Numbered from the stretch's first letter, positions 28,087-36,668 are shown. The stretch: 64,000 nucleotides of DNA from Kiloniella majae (GCF_002118315.1 NZ_MTSZ01000001.1:620001-684000); one strand, 5' to 3'. Notes: a model not told the origin generated them from the sequence alone. Numbers and translations: made by a program.

Positions 28087-28383
28087 TTAGCGATCAAAAG
28101 CTTCATAGTGATGCACCCAACAATCAACGATGAACTTCTCCATACCTGCTGGAATATGTGCCTCGTTCCATCTTTCCCCTGCAAATTCCTTCAAAGCAAC
28201 TTCATTGATCCAGGTTGAAATCATTACATATTCATCCGGAGCCCAAATGGTCGGCTTACCGATCGTTACAGATATATATCCCTCGGCCCCTTGCACTGCG
28301 TCTATGGATTTCACACGATAAAGTTCCTCAAATTCCTCGCACAATTCGGGGTTAATTTGCACCCTGAATATACGTGTGATCAT
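28087..28383 (-). CDS. ABM-fold (antibiotic biosynthesis monooxygenase-like) protein
   Basis: Predicted 98-residue dimeric alpha-beta-barrel protein of the ABM superfamily. The N-terminal strand MITRIFRVQINPE, the central YISVTIGKPTIWAPDEYVMISTW and the helix AGERWNEAHIP are typical. Members are small monooxygenases or dimeric binding proteins; the activity here is unknown. AAGGATAAC lies before the ATG. It stands alone between two genes of the opposite strand. Confidence 0.82.
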   Translation of the reverse strand: MITRIFRVQINPELCEEFEELYRVKSIDAVQGAEGYISVTIGKPTIWAPDEYVMISTWINEVALKEFAGERWNEAHIPAGMEKFIVDCWVHHYEAFDR

Positions 28384-28579
28384 TTTGTTATCCTTAATTT
28401 ATTGCTCTTAAGGCGTAGCCAGAAAATTTACTTTAATTACAAGAGCCAAAGCAATCAAACACAGCTTATTCCCGGCGGCGATCCGATTGGTTTTCTTCTG
28501 CTTCACCTATAGTTTTTTCAGCTCTTATCTGATACCATCCACATAGTACCTTTAAGCGGGGGCTAAAAAGGGGGCTGAA

Positions 28580-29416
28580 ATGAACCGTAAAAGATCGTTG
28601 GCATTTGCTGCCAAGCTGGTAGTTGTTACAGGCCTTCTCATCAGCCTATTCAAAACAACAGCTTGGGCAGAAGAACAGCCCTTTGTTCTCTGTGCTGAAA
28701 ACCAGAGCTATCCCCCCTATTTTATGGGAGAGCAAGACACCTTCCCCAAAGAAAAGCCCGGTATACTCGTTGAAATTATTGCCGCCTCTCTCAAGGAAAC
28801 AGGCTTTTCTGCCCAGTTTATACGACGCCCCTGGAAACGCTGTCTCAAGCTTTTGGAACAGAACAAGGTTGATGGTATTTTTGCCTCTATCCACCTAAAG
28901 GAACGCGAGTTTATTGGTCGCTACCCTTATTTACCTGTCAGAGTCAGCATCAGTAATAAGCCGGACCCTGATCGGCGTCTTCGCCGCGTGACCTATAGTC
29001 TTTTCAAAAAGAAGGGCAGCAGTTTTGACTGGGATGGTAAAAATTTCAGCAATATGAAACATTCCATTGGTGCACCCGCCGGCTATGTTGTTGTCAAAAA
29101 GCTCAAAGATGATCACAGCATGATGGCAAACACCCGTCACTTGCCTGCAAAAGGTTTGCAACATGTCGCCGCCGGACGTCTGGATGCCTATATTGTGGAA
29201 AGTACGATCGGTAAGGGCCTAATCAAAAAGCACGGTTTAGAGAATAAGCTGATACAAATCAAACAGCCCTTTGCCAGTTACGACTGGTACATGATGATCA
29301 GTCATAAGTTCTATAACACTGATCCTCAACTCGCTGATAAAATCTGGACAACTCTCGGACAATACAGACAACAGAATATCCAGAGACTTATCAAGCACTA
29401 CAATAGTTCACCATGA
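28580..29416 (+). CDS. periplasmic solute-binding protein, family 3-like
   Basis: Predicted 278-residue exported binding protein. A signal peptide (about 1-30, ending TTAWA-EEQ) precedes the bilobed SBP_bac_3 fold (VLCAENQSYPPYF, GILVEIIAASLKETG, KVDGIFASIHLKERE). The family binds amino acids in ABC uptake, but no transporter genes are adjacent, so it could be an orphan receptor-type protein as is common in marine alphaproteobacteria. GGGGGCTGAA serves as the ribosome site. Confidence 0.88.
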   Translation: MNRKRSLAFAAKLVVVTGLLISLFKTTAWAEEQPFVLCAENQSYPPYFMGEQDTFPKEKPGILVEIIAASLKETGFSAQFIRRPWKRCLKLLEQNKVDGIFASIHLKEREFIGRYPYLPVRVSISNKPDPDRRLRRVTYSLFKKKGSSFDWDGKNFSNMKHSIGAPAGYVVVKKLKDDHSMMANTRHLPAKGLQHVAAGRLDAYIVESTIGKGLIKKHGLENKLIQIKQPFASYDWYMMISHKFYNTDPQLADKIWTTLGQYRQQNIQRLIKHYNSSP

Positions 29417-29442
29417 TATCTCCGAGTATTTGTAAAGCTTAT

Positions 29443-30018
29443 TTAGCTCTTATTTCTGCCCGATAGTAACGCTGTATCCCGATCAATCAAATTTCGGATA
29501 GCACGCGTGTTATCATCAAAGTCAGTCTGTTTTTTACCATAGGACAGGTTAAAGCCATAATCAAAATCATCAGGGTTCTTGCCCTGTGTGTGCTGCAGAA
29601 CGGTTTCCAGCTTATCCAGCGCTTTTGCCAATTGAGATTCTTTTGAGCTTCCCTGATCATAGTCGTCCCACAAGGACATTATTTTTGTTTTTAAATAAGC
29701 GGGTAAAACAGATGTAAGTTCATCAAGGTCTTGTCGCTCCTGTAGGTTTTTATCGAGATCCCCTGATTGATTTATTGCCGGAATATCCCCATTAATAACC
29801 TCGCCCAGATCATGAACAATACAGATTTTCAGAAGCTTGAGCATATCCAGTTCCGGATACCCATCTTCCAACAATAATGCCATCAAACAAAGCCGCCACG
29901 TATGCTCTGCTGTGCTCTCTTGACGCCCAGAGGCCGTGTACCCACTGCGCAAGGTAGATTTTAACGGCTCGCTGGCACGTAAAAAATCCAATAAGGCGAC
30001 GATATCTGGTTTATTCAT
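29443..30018 (-). CDS. HD-domain phosphohydrolase (YfbR/HDDC2-like)
   Basis: Predicted 191-residue cytosolic HD-domain protein. Metal ligands are visible as His in STAEHTWR (about 38), the His-Asp pair in CIVHDLGEVINGD (about 69-70) and a later Asp in the KALDKLETVLQH region. The spacing matches the 5'-deoxynucleotidase YfbR/HDDC2 group, which dephosphorylates deoxynucleoside monophosphates. It is downstream of the crotonase gene by 54 bases on the same strand; a shared transcript is possible, a shared pathway is not obvious. Confidence 0.88.
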   Translation of the reverse strand: MNKPDIVALLDFLRASEPLKSTLRSGYTASGRQESTAEHTWRLCLMALLLEDGYPELDMLKLLKICIVHDLGEVINGDIPAINQSGDLDKNLQERQDLDELTSVLPAYLKTKIMSLWDDYDQGSSKESQLAKALDKLETVLQHTQGKNPDDFDYGFNLSYGKKQTDFDDNTRAIRNLIDRDTALLSGRNKS

Positions 30019-30072
30019 AGGAAAAATCTTCTTTTAAAAGCAGAACCATACAACATTTGCGCATTATCCTCT

Positions 30073-30864
30073 CTAGCAACCACGATATTTGGGAACTCGC
30101 CGTTCAATCCAGGCATTTAGCCCTTCATGAACATCCTCCGTCACTGCCATACGCGCAAATTGTTCGCTTTCTATCTGTAAACCTTCTGTAATAGTAGAGT
30201 TGATACCACGAGTAACAGCCGTAATGATTCGAGAAACCGCAAGCGGTGAATGTCGAATAATACGATCAGCCATACTATATGCTGATCTTAATAAGTCGTT
30301 ATTAGACACAATTTCATTAACCAATCCAATCTGATAAGCATGTTCTGCGTTAAACCTATCACCAGTAAGAAGAAGTTCAAGTGCACGCTTGCGCCCCGCT
30401 AATCTTGGCAACCGTTGTGTTCCACCAAAAGTCGGAGGAATACCTATGTTTATTTCTGGTTTGGCAAAAACACTTTGATCACTGGCAATTGCAATATGCG
30501 CGGCCTCCGTAATTTCGCACCCTCCGCCAAATGCAATACCATTTACAGCGGCGATGATTGGTTTTCTAAATGCTTCAATACGCCCAGTCATTGCCTGTCC
30601 TCGCCTGACAAAATCTTTAACGGCAGTTTCAGCTCCCTGCTTGATCGACTTGGAAAATTCGTGAATGTCTCCACCCGCCGAAAAAGCTTTATTTCCTGCC
30701 CCCGTAATGATTACAACCCGGACCTGATCATTATCTTCAATATCATCCAACAATTCAATTAAACGATCAATCATCGCATAATTCAAAGCATTGAGTTTCT
30801 CTGGTCGATTGAGAGTCAAAAGGGCTACGTTATCTTTCAATTCACATAAAACACTATTAATCAT
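30073..30864 (-). CDS. enoyl-CoA hydratase/isomerase (crotonase) family protein
   Basis: Predicted 263-residue crotonase. The oxyanion-hole segments FSAGGDIHEF and NGIAFGGGCEI and both acidic positions used by hydratases (Glu in GGGCEIT, Glu in KPEINIGIPP) are present, so true 2-enoyl-CoA hydratase activity is plausible. PTFGGTQRLPRLAG is also family-typical. It is divergent from a TetR gene, with a 30-bp near-palindrome between, suggesting acyl-CoA-responsive repression as in fatty-acid degradation regulons (inference). Confidence 0.9.
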   Translation of the reverse strand: MINSVLCELKDNVALLTLNRPEKLNALNYAMIDRLIELLDDIEDNDQVRVVIITGAGNKAFSAGGDIHEFSKSIKQGAETAVKDFVRRGQAMTGRIEAFRKPIIAAVNGIAFGGGCEITEAAHIAIASDQSVFAKPEINIGIPPTFGGTQRLPRLAGRKRALELLLTGDRFNAEHAYQIGLVNEIVSNNDLLRSAYSMADRIIRHSPLAVSRIITAVTRGINSTITEGLQIESEQFARMAVTEDVHEGLNAWIERRVPKYRGC

Positions 30865-30919
30865 GGCGACTAACCTTTCATTTCATTGCTATTGACATAA
30901 GGTTAGTGATCTCACAATA

Positions 30920-30949
30920 TTATGTACACTCACTGGTTAGTATACATAA
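30920..30949. promoter_or_regulatory. TetR-type operator
   Basis: Inverted repeat TTATGTACAC-N10-GTATACATAA (one mismatch) ending two bases before the TetR start codon. A GGTTAGT word occurs at 30901-30907 and inside the spacer (30935-30941), with the inverse ACTAACC at 30869-30875. A TTGACA -35-like box sits at 30892-30897. Position suggests autorepression and control of the divergent crotonase gene. Confidence 0.6.
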
Positions 30950-30951
30950 TT

Positions 30952-31533
30952 ATGAAACAAGATATTCCATCAACAAAAGACCGCATCTTAAATGCAGCAA
31001 ACTCTTTATTTTATGGCGAAGGCATCAGAGCTGTAAGCGTTGATGCGATAGCTGAGAAAGCAGGCATTACAAAAAGAACCCTTTATTATCATTTCAAAAG
31101 TAAAGATGAACTCGTGGCCGGGTATTTAGAATCTCGTGACCAGCCAAATCTAAAAATATTTGCTGAATGGTTTGAGAAAGCTGATGGCGATTTGTCCGAT
31201 AAAATTGCAGCAATTTTTATAAATCTCGCTAAAAATTCTCAACATCCCAAATGGAAAGGGTGTGGTTTTTTGCGGACAGCAGCCGAACTTGCCAACATGC
31301 CAGGCCACCCTGCAATTAAAGTTGGTGCGACCCATAAGAAGAAATTCGAAGCATGGCTTGCAGAACAATTCTCAAAAAATAATATTACCTGTCCGAACGA
31401 ATTGGCTCGTCATATCATCCTGCTAATGGATGGTGCTTTTTCCACGATGCTTATTCACCGAGACCACAGTTACATTGAAGCAGCTGGAAATGCAGCAAAG
31501 AGCATGGTTATTGCGGCACTAAACAAAGCATAA
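30952..31533 (+). CDS. TetR family transcriptional regulator
   Basis: Predicted 193-residue repressor. The N-terminal helix-turn-helix spans about residues 7-55 (TKDRILNAANSLFYGEGIRAVSVDAIAEKAGITKRTLYYHFKSKDELV), and the C-terminal domain binds ligand. The ATG at 30952 is chosen because an upstream ATG at 30922 would lie within the operator-like palindrome and add ten residues before the usual N-terminus. It is divergent from the crotonase gene and probably represses it. Confidence 0.92.
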   Translation: MKQDIPSTKDRILNAANSLFYGEGIRAVSVDAIAEKAGITKRTLYYHFKSKDELVAGYLESRDQPNLKIFAEWFEKADGDLSDKIAAIFINLAKNSQHPKWKGCGFLRTAAELANMPGHPAIKVGATHKKKFEAWLAEQFSKNNITCPNELARHIILLMDGAFSTMLIHRDHSYIEAAGNAAKSMVIAALNKA

Positions 31534-31572
31534 CATCACAAAGTAAAACCCGAGCTTTGTCGATTAACTTCA

Positions 31573-32181
31573 TTATTCAGGGCGCTTGAAATGATCCCGC
31601 GCCTCCTTCACCTTATCACGCATAAAACACTCTTCCACATGATCGTTGATCAAGCCCATTGCCTGCATCAAAGCGTACATTGTGGTCGGGCCAACAAATT
31701 TCCACCCCAGCTTCTTCAAATCTTTCGACAGCGCGATTGATGCCGAAGATGTCGATTGAGTTTGCGGTGCCGATAGCTCTTCTTCCCGGGGTTCGTATCG
31801 CCAGATAAAAGCCGCCAACGATCCTTCGCGCTTAACCAGTTCCTGTGCACGCTTTGCATTGTTAATCACGGCTTCAATTTTGCCGCGATGGCGAATGATC
31901 CCAGCGTCCTGCAATAGACGATCCCGATCTTCATCTGTAAAAAGCGCCACCTTGTTGAAATCAAAATGGTGAAACGCTGCGCGGAAATTTTCTCGCTTTG
32001 CCAATATGGTGCGCCAGCTCAAACCAGACTGGAACCCCTCCAGACAGAGCTTTTCAAACAATCGATAATCATCGCCAACCGGAAAGCCCCACTCCCTATC
32101 GTGATAATCGATAAATTCAGGGGCGGAATCACTCCATCGGCAACGGTGCTGACCATCTGGCCCTACAGTCGTTTCACTCAT
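31573..32181 (-). CDS. tag: DNA-3-methyladenine glycosylase I
   Basis: Predicted 202-residue base-excision-repair enzyme that removes 3-methyladenine from DNA. Signature RCRWSDSAPEFIDYHDREWGFPVGDD near the start carries the zinc Cys and His, and NDHVEECF near the C-terminus the second His and Cys. The helix-hairpin-helix region (GFQSGLSWRTILAKRENFRAAF) and IIRHRGKIEAVINNA are conserved. The C-terminal tail is slightly longer than the E. coli enzyme. The next gene upstream, a YciI-like protein, ends 11 bases before, so they form an operon. Confidence 0.95.
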   Translation of the reverse strand: MSETTVGPDGQHRCRWSDSAPEFIDYHDREWGFPVGDDYRLFEKLCLEGFQSGLSWRTILAKRENFRAAFHHFDFNKVALFTDEDRDRLLQDAGIIRHRGKIEAVINNAKRAQELVKREGSLAAFIWRYEPREEELSAPQTQSTSSASIALSKDLKKLGWKFVGPTTMYALMQAMGLINDHVEECFMRDKVKEARDHFKRPE

Positions 32182-32192
32182 TTTCCATTTCC

Positions 32193-32480
32193 CTAATTTA
32201 AAAGAAAGCTCAACCTGTCATCAGCTTTGGCCGGATCAATTTCCAGTATTTCAGCACTGACGATATTTTCTGCGACAAAAGGATCTTCCTCTACCCGTTG
32301 TTCCAAGTCTTCCAAAGAGCTGTTATGGGCAAGAACCACCCCACCAACCCCGGGCTTCAAACTGCCAACCATCAGAAAGACATCCTCATCAAATCCTTGT
32401 TTGATCCAGGCCTTGTGCGCGTCCATGAACTGGCCAGCATTTTCTTTGTTTACTGAAAATTTGAGTAGTACGATAAACAT
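32193..32480 (-). CDS. YciI-like protein
   Basis: Predicted 95-residue dimeric alpha-beta-barrel protein of the YCII family. It shows MFIVLLKFSVNKENAGQFMDAHKAWI, with the conserved His in the first helix, and GGVVLAHNSSLEDLEQRVEEDPFV with the Asp-Pro-Phe near the end. The biochemical role is unclear for the family. Co-directional with and just upstream of tag. Confidence 0.88.
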   Translation of the reverse strand: MFIVLLKFSVNKENAGQFMDAHKAWIKQGFDEDVFLMVGSLKPGVGGVVLAHNSSLEDLEQRVEEDPFVAENIVSAEILEIDPAKADDRLSFLLN

Positions 32481-32590
32481 CAGATCACCTTTGTTCTAAC
32501 AGCGTATGTTTCAAAAAACTTGTATGTTTCAAAAAATTTTTTCAGGCTTTTCATCATTCTCCGGCTTATACCTGCACTTGATCACAAGCA

Positions 32591-33163
32591 TTATTCTTTA
32601 GGCACATAAGCATTCAGCCACTCACACATCTGAGTAACTTCATCATCGATAAACTTTGCGTCTTGAAAGGCACTAGCCAAAGTCGCAACCCCCTGTGATC
32701 TGGCCAGTAAATGCATTGCCAGATTATCCGCATCAGCTGGGTGCCCCAGCTGAGTGAACTGCTCTTTTAACCAATTCCGGAACAGAGTGAACAAGGCATT
32801 TGCTTCTTCCCGGGAAGCATGTTTTATCTTTGCCAGTTCGGTTGTCAGTGTACCGACAGGGCACCCGTAGTTCAGAATTTTATCCCGATTAGTGACAAGA
32901 ATACGGATAAAGCACTTGATACGATCTTCTGGTCGAGAACCTTTCAATTCCCATTGAGTCAGCATTTTACGGGTTTTATCCATGCGTGCGCTGATGACAG
33001 CCTCGAGAATGTCATCCTTTGATTTGAAGTGATAATAAAAATTACCACGTGAAATCTGTACTGCATCAGATATGTCTGAAAAAGACGTATGCTCAAACCC
33101 CTGCTGATAAAACAGTAGATCCGCAGCTTCGACAATATGATCTCGCGTTTTTTGCTTCTTCAT
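32591..33163 (-). CDS. TetR family transcriptional regulator
   Basis: Predicted 190-residue repressor: helix-turn-helix at about 5-52 (RDHIVEAADLLFYQQGFEHTSFSDISDAVQISRGNFYYHFKSKDDIL) and a C-terminal ligand domain with CPVGTLTTELAKI, which resembles the AcuR/NemR-like subgroup where a Cys in that place can be a redox or electrophile sensor. Two palindromes carrying TAGG/CCTA arms lie 47-87 bases upstream. The target is unclear because the divergent neighbour is a small unknown protein; it may also control itself alone. Confidence 0.91.
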   Translation of the reverse strand: MKKQKTRDHIVEAADLLFYQQGFEHTSFSDISDAVQISRGNFYYHFKSKDDILEAVISARMDKTRKMLTQWELKGSRPEDRIKCFIRILVTNRDKILNYGCPVGTLTTELAKIKHASREEANALFTLFRNWLKEQFTQLGHPADADNLAMHLLARSQGVATLASAFQDAKFIDDEVTQMCEWLNAYVPKE

Positions 33164-33209
33164 TTTTAGTCACAAAGCTCCTTTATTACGAGACACCTTC
33201 CAAACACCT

Positions 33210-33250
33210 TTAGGACGCTCATCCTAAAAAAATAGGACAACCGACCTAAT
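33210..33250. promoter_or_regulatory. two tandem TetR-type operator candidates
   Basis: TTAGGACGCTCATCCTAA (33210-33227, outer six bases perfectly paired) and ATAGGACAACCGACCTAAT (33232-33250, outer TAGG/CCTA) lie five bases apart. Shared TAGGAC...CCTA arms suggest two sites for the adjacent TetR repressor. Confidence 0.55.
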
Positions 33251-33523
33251 CAGTCAAGACTTGTCGAATAAGTAATAACGGAACCGCGCCAACCGCACTC
33301 TAAAGCTAAATATTTAACTGCTGGCGGACGCTCCTTAGCTAGTCCTTTCAGCTCCCTTCCAAAGCACACATCATACACATTATCGGGTAAATAAAATATT
33401 TTACGTATACGTTATAGTATGCAAAAATACGCCATACTTTCATGTCACCCATCTATTCAAATATGGAAAACAGCGAACTTAGCTTTCCCTCGAACTTTTC
33501 ACGTAAAGAAAGACATCGTAAGA

Positions 33524-33760
33524 ATGAAAAAAGCTGGCCCAATAAATGATAATAAAACATCGAGAGATATCGATGATGCTATGGCCGAACTGGAGAAAGC
33601 ATATAATCAGATTTTTGATAATTTAAAACAAAACCCCCAAAACAAACCTGTCTATGAAAAGAGCATTACAGCTGTTTTAGAAGCAAAAAAAATTATCGAA
33701 AAAATGAAAGAACATTACGGCTTGGATAAATATTATCCTATAAAACAAGGTGATGAGTAA
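33524..33760 (+). CDS. small hypothetical helical protein
   Basis: Predicted 78-residue charged, fully helical soluble protein (DDAMAELEKAYNQIFDNLKQNP, ITAVLEAKKIIEKMKEHYGLDKYYP) with a coiled-coil-like heptad tendency. No family recognised. The frame is open from 33419, but the residues before the ATG at 33524 look non-coding, so the shorter start is used; its ribosome site is weak. Divergent from the TetR gene at 32591. Confidence 0.55.
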   Translation: MKKAGPINDNKTSRDIDDAMAELEKAYNQIFDNLKQNPQNKPVYEKSITAVLEAKKIIEKMKEHYGLDKYYPIKQGDE

Positions 33761-33787
33761 ATATTTGCATACCATTCAAAACTAAAT

Positions 33788-34219
33788 TTACTGTCCTCGA
33801 GAATAATTAATATCAGAGAAAAATCGTAATAGATATCCATCGGGGTCTTGCACAAGAAACTCACGATTACCTACTTTACGATTACCAGCACGATACCATT
33901 GGTCTTCTAACTGACGGAACAAAGGCCAGTGCGCCTTTTCCAACCGATGATGAACTGCTAGAACATCACTGACTTCAATCATAAAATTAACGCCTCGCCC
34001 GTAAAGTTATGTTGCTCTGGCCGTCCACCAATCCCCTTCATCAGTACTGGTTTCCTGTGTTTCATCCAGCATAATTTCAACGCCATCCATTTCCAGATAG
34101 GCGAAGCGATCTTCCGGGCGATCATAAAGAATTTTAAAGCCAATAATATTGAGATAAAAATCCAGACTTACTGTCAAATCAGAACAGAGTAACTCGGGAA
34201 CCAGTTTTGGACGTGACAT
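33788..34219 (-). pseudogene. VOC/bleomycin-resistance-like gene split by an in-frame stop
   Basis: Two adjacent frames on the minus strand (34219-34007 and from 33982 to 33788) are in the same reading frame, separated only by a TAA at 34009-34007. Read through, they make one 143-codon VOC protein: PKLVPELLCSDLTVSLDFYLNIIGF, FAYLEMDGVEIML, then WWTARAT-stop-LYGRGVNFMIEV and NREFLVQDPDGYLLRF. GRGVNFMIEV directly continues the expected second module, so a single nonsense change (for example CAA or GAA to TAA) is the simplest explanation. The ATG at 33984-33982 could make a short second-half peptide, but with no clear ribosome site. Confidence 0.8.
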
Positions 34220-34394
34220 AATTATTCTTCTTTTTATTATTTAGCATAAAACTATAAAGCACTATAAAGTCTTAAAATCATTATAAAAATTTCAACAAAG
34301 AAAAGAAATCGGGAAAAAAGAAAATTAATCTGTCACACATTGGTTTCTTTTACTGTCTAAATAGATAGAGCAACAAAAAAGAGACATTGGCGTA

Positions 34395-35267
34395 ATGCAA
34401 ACAACTTTGGAACACTTGGTAACAGCAGCACAAGCTGGCGATCAAGCTGCCTTGGAGAAGCTGGTACAAAACATACAGGATCAAATCCACCATCTGGCAA
34501 TGCGGATGCTGGTTAATCCTGATGATGCCCAGGAAGCAACACAGGAAATCCTAATTCTTGTGATTACCAAGCTTTCAACTTTTGAAGGCAAAAGTGCCTT
34601 CAGGACATGGGTCTATCGGGTGGCTGCAAATTACCTGATTACGGCTAAGAAGGTCCGTGACAAAGAACTGGGATTGAACTTTGATTTGTTCAAACAAGAC
34701 CTTGAAACCGGACTTGATCCAAATGTTTCGCCTGCTATCGCGTCCTCCCAAACCACAACTTCTGGCGAAGACAGTATATGGCTTAACGAATTGCGGATTT
34801 CCTGCACAATGGCCATGCTGCTTTGTCTTGATCTCAAACACCGTCTTGCCTATGTCCTGGGCGACATTCTGGATTTTCCACAATCTGAAGCCGCTGAGAT
34901 ACTGGAACTCAGCCCCGCAAACTACCGAAAACGCCTTTCCCGTGCTCGCAGTGAAGTCGTCTCCTTTACGTCAAGCAATTGCGGGATCGCCAACACCAAA
35001 GCGAAATGCAGTTGTCCAAGGCGCCTGCCCGTAGCCCGAGAACTCGGGCGCATTCCAGAGAAAGGATCTGGCATCTCCCCTGCTTTCGCTTTGAGAGATG
35101 CACCAAACTACAACACTGTCGTTGAAGACATACAGGTATTGGAAGAAGAACTCCGAACCATCAAGTTACAACGAGCGACACCAACCTTTGCAAGCCCACA
35201 GGATTTGGCCAAGAAGCTCGTGTCTGTTCTGACACCGGACAAACAAAGACCCAATATCACTCATTAA
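34395..35267 (+). CDS. ECF-type sigma factor with Cys-containing C-terminal extension
   Basis: Predicted 290-residue sigma-70 family factor. Region 2 (about 25-90: NPDDAQEATQEILILVITKLSTFEGKSAFRTWVYRVAANYLI) and region 4 (about 150-200: DLKHRLAYVLGDILDFPQSEAAEILELSPANYRKRLSRAR) are clear. About 90 extra C-terminal residues include NCGIANTKAKCSCPRRLPVA, a cysteine cluster seen in one ECF group, perhaps a metal or redox sensor that replaces an anti-sigma factor. The exported NTF2-like gene follows 41 bases later, and no anti-sigma gene is adjacent. Confidence 0.9.
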   Translation: MQTTLEHLVTAAQAGDQAALEKLVQNIQDQIHHLAMRMLVNPDDAQEATQEILILVITKLSTFEGKSAFRTWVYRVAANYLITAKKVRDKELGLNFDLFKQDLETGLDPNVSPAIASSQTTTSGEDSIWLNELRISCTMAMLLCLDLKHRLAYVLGDILDFPQSEAAEILELSPANYRKRLSRARSEVVSFTSSNCGIANTKAKCSCPRRLPVARELGRIPEKGSGISPAFALRDAPNYNTVVEDIQVLEEELRTIKLQRATPTFASPQDLAKKLVSVLTPDKQRPNITH

Positions 35268-35308
35268 CAATTAACACCTCGTCACCCCCATAAATTCAGG
35301 AATTTTCC

Positions 35309-35854
35309 ATGTTAAAGAAACTCCATCTTTCGGCAGCCTGCTGGCATGTCTTCTTCATAAAGCCGGTTGTAACAATGGCACTCACCATCAGCTTGCTTTC
35401 TTCCCCACTCTATGCGGCCTCACAAACCCAACTTAAAAGATCAACCTCGATGACAATACAAAAACAAACAATTGAAGAACAGAATGTGCTCTCTCTCATT
35501 CAGAAAATGACGTCAAACTTTGAACAGGGAAATCTGGAGGCGGTTATGTCCACCTACGAAGAAGGTGCCGCCATCATGTTCGAGCCGGGTACAGCCGTCA
35601 CCGACAACAAAGTTTCTGAACAGATATTTGCCGAATTCAAATCACTGAACCCCAAATTCTCATACAGTGGGCACGAAGTCATTGTTACCGGCACCATCGC
35701 GCTTCATATCGCCCCTTGGTCCATGAAAGGACAAACACCAGACGGACAAGAGATTACCGAAACAGGGTTATCTGTCGCGGTCCTGCGCCAGCAAAAGGAT
35801 GGTAGCTGGAAAATGGTTATCGATAACCCTCACGGGAGCCACTTGCTTAAGTAA
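35309..35854 (+). CDS. exported NTF2-like (SnoaL/ketosteroid-isomerase-type) protein
   Basis: Predicted 181-residue protein with an N-terminal signal sequence (about 1-37, hydrophobic run ending SSPLYAASQ) followed by an NTF2-like fold (VLSLIQKMTSNFEQGNLEAVMSTYEEGAAIMFEPG, then WKMVIDNPHG at the end). It resembles the DUF4440/ketosteroid-isomerase-type group, here periplasmic. It follows the ECF sigma gene and is probably part of its unit. A strong terminator follows. Ligand unknown. Confidence 0.83.
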   Translation: MLKKLHLSAACWHVFFIKPVVTMALTISLLSSPLYAASQTQLKRSTSMTIQKQTIEEQNVLSLIQKMTSNFEQGNLEAVMSTYEEGAAIMFEPGTAVTDNKVSEQIFAEFKSLNPKFSYSGHEVIVTGTIALHIAPWSMKGQTPDGQEITETGLSVAVLRQQKDGSWKMVIDNPHGSHLLK

Positions 35855-35865
35855 GTCTGTGTTTT

Positions 35866-35896
35866 ACCGGATCTCTTTTAAAAGAGGTCCGGTTTT
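35866..35896 (+). terminator. strong rho-independent terminator
   Basis: Stem ACCGGATCTCTTTT / AAAAGAGGTCCGGT (14 pairs with one T-G wobble) followed by TTT, 12 bases after the exported NTF2-like gene. The convergent binding-protein gene ends at 35955, so the symmetric stem may serve both strands. Confidence 0.85.
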
Positions 35897-35954
35897 ACAA
35901 AGATGAACACTACCTGATGATACAAAAAAGTGTTATGCAGGACATTACTGCTCG

Positions 35955-36668
35955 CTATTTGTATTCTTCTAAAATACGTGGAATCACATCTTTATCATGC
36001 AATCGACCAACACCATAGACCAATTGATCCACAATCTCAGGCGCATTGTTCTTCATTTTTTCAGAAACCTGCAACCAGGCCGAAGCATAGCTTAGAAAAA
36101 GTGGCTTCCCCAATGCCTCACTTGAAGATGCATTTTTCTTCATATGATGCGCAATAGAGAGTTCCGGCCCAACGACAAGATCTGTCCGCCCAGCAATAAG
36201 CTGCTGGATAGCATTGGAAAAACGTCGGACAAAAATTTTCTTCAGGGACGAATCATTATCAAATTTATCAAGGTAATAGGTTCCATGTGTCACTGAAATC
36301 AGCCGTTCAGACAGATCACGGTATTCGTTAAGGTTTATACCTTTCATCCCGACAACAATATTTTTTAATGTGTATATACGTACTTTCGGGATTGCAATTT
36401 TTTCGCTTTTTGAGCTCCTGAAAAAAATAGCAAAATCAGAGGTTCCATTTTCCAGATCAAAGAACATTCTTTTATAAGGAACGATTTTCATTTGGATGTT
36501 ATGACCTGTTTCTTTTTCGATCTCAGTCAATATTTCCGGGATAATACCAACAATTTTTCCTGATGCATCCCGCCCACCAAACGGCGGTAAATCAAACACG
36601 CTGACTTGTAGAGAAGTCGCAAATGCCATCGTGCTCCAAAGCATCCACAAGGAACTAAAAGCCATCAC
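35955..36668 (-). CDS. periplasmic solute-binding protein, family 3-like
   Basis: Predicted 237-residue binding protein with a signal peptide (about 1-20, ending AFATS) and an SBP_bac_3 fold (VFDLPPFGGRDASGKIVGIIPEILTEIEKETGH; FAIFFRSSKSEKIAIPKV). The frame starts GTG-ATG at 36668/36665 and either may be used. No ABC permease or ATPase is adjacent. The next gene upstream (36752) is a second, diverged protein of the same superfamily on the same strand. Confidence 0.86.
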   Translation of the reverse strand: MMAFSSLWMLWSTMAFATSLQVSVFDLPPFGGRDASGKIVGIIPEILTEIEKETGHNIQMKIVPYKRMFFDLENGTSDFAIFFRSSKSEKIAIPKVRIYTLKNIVVGMKGINLNEYRDLSERLISVTHGTYYLDKFDNDSSLKKIFVRRFSNAIQQLIAGRTDLVVGPELSIAHHMKKNASSSEALGKPLFLSYASAWLQVSEKMKNNAPEIVDQLVYGVGRLHDKDVIPRILEEYK

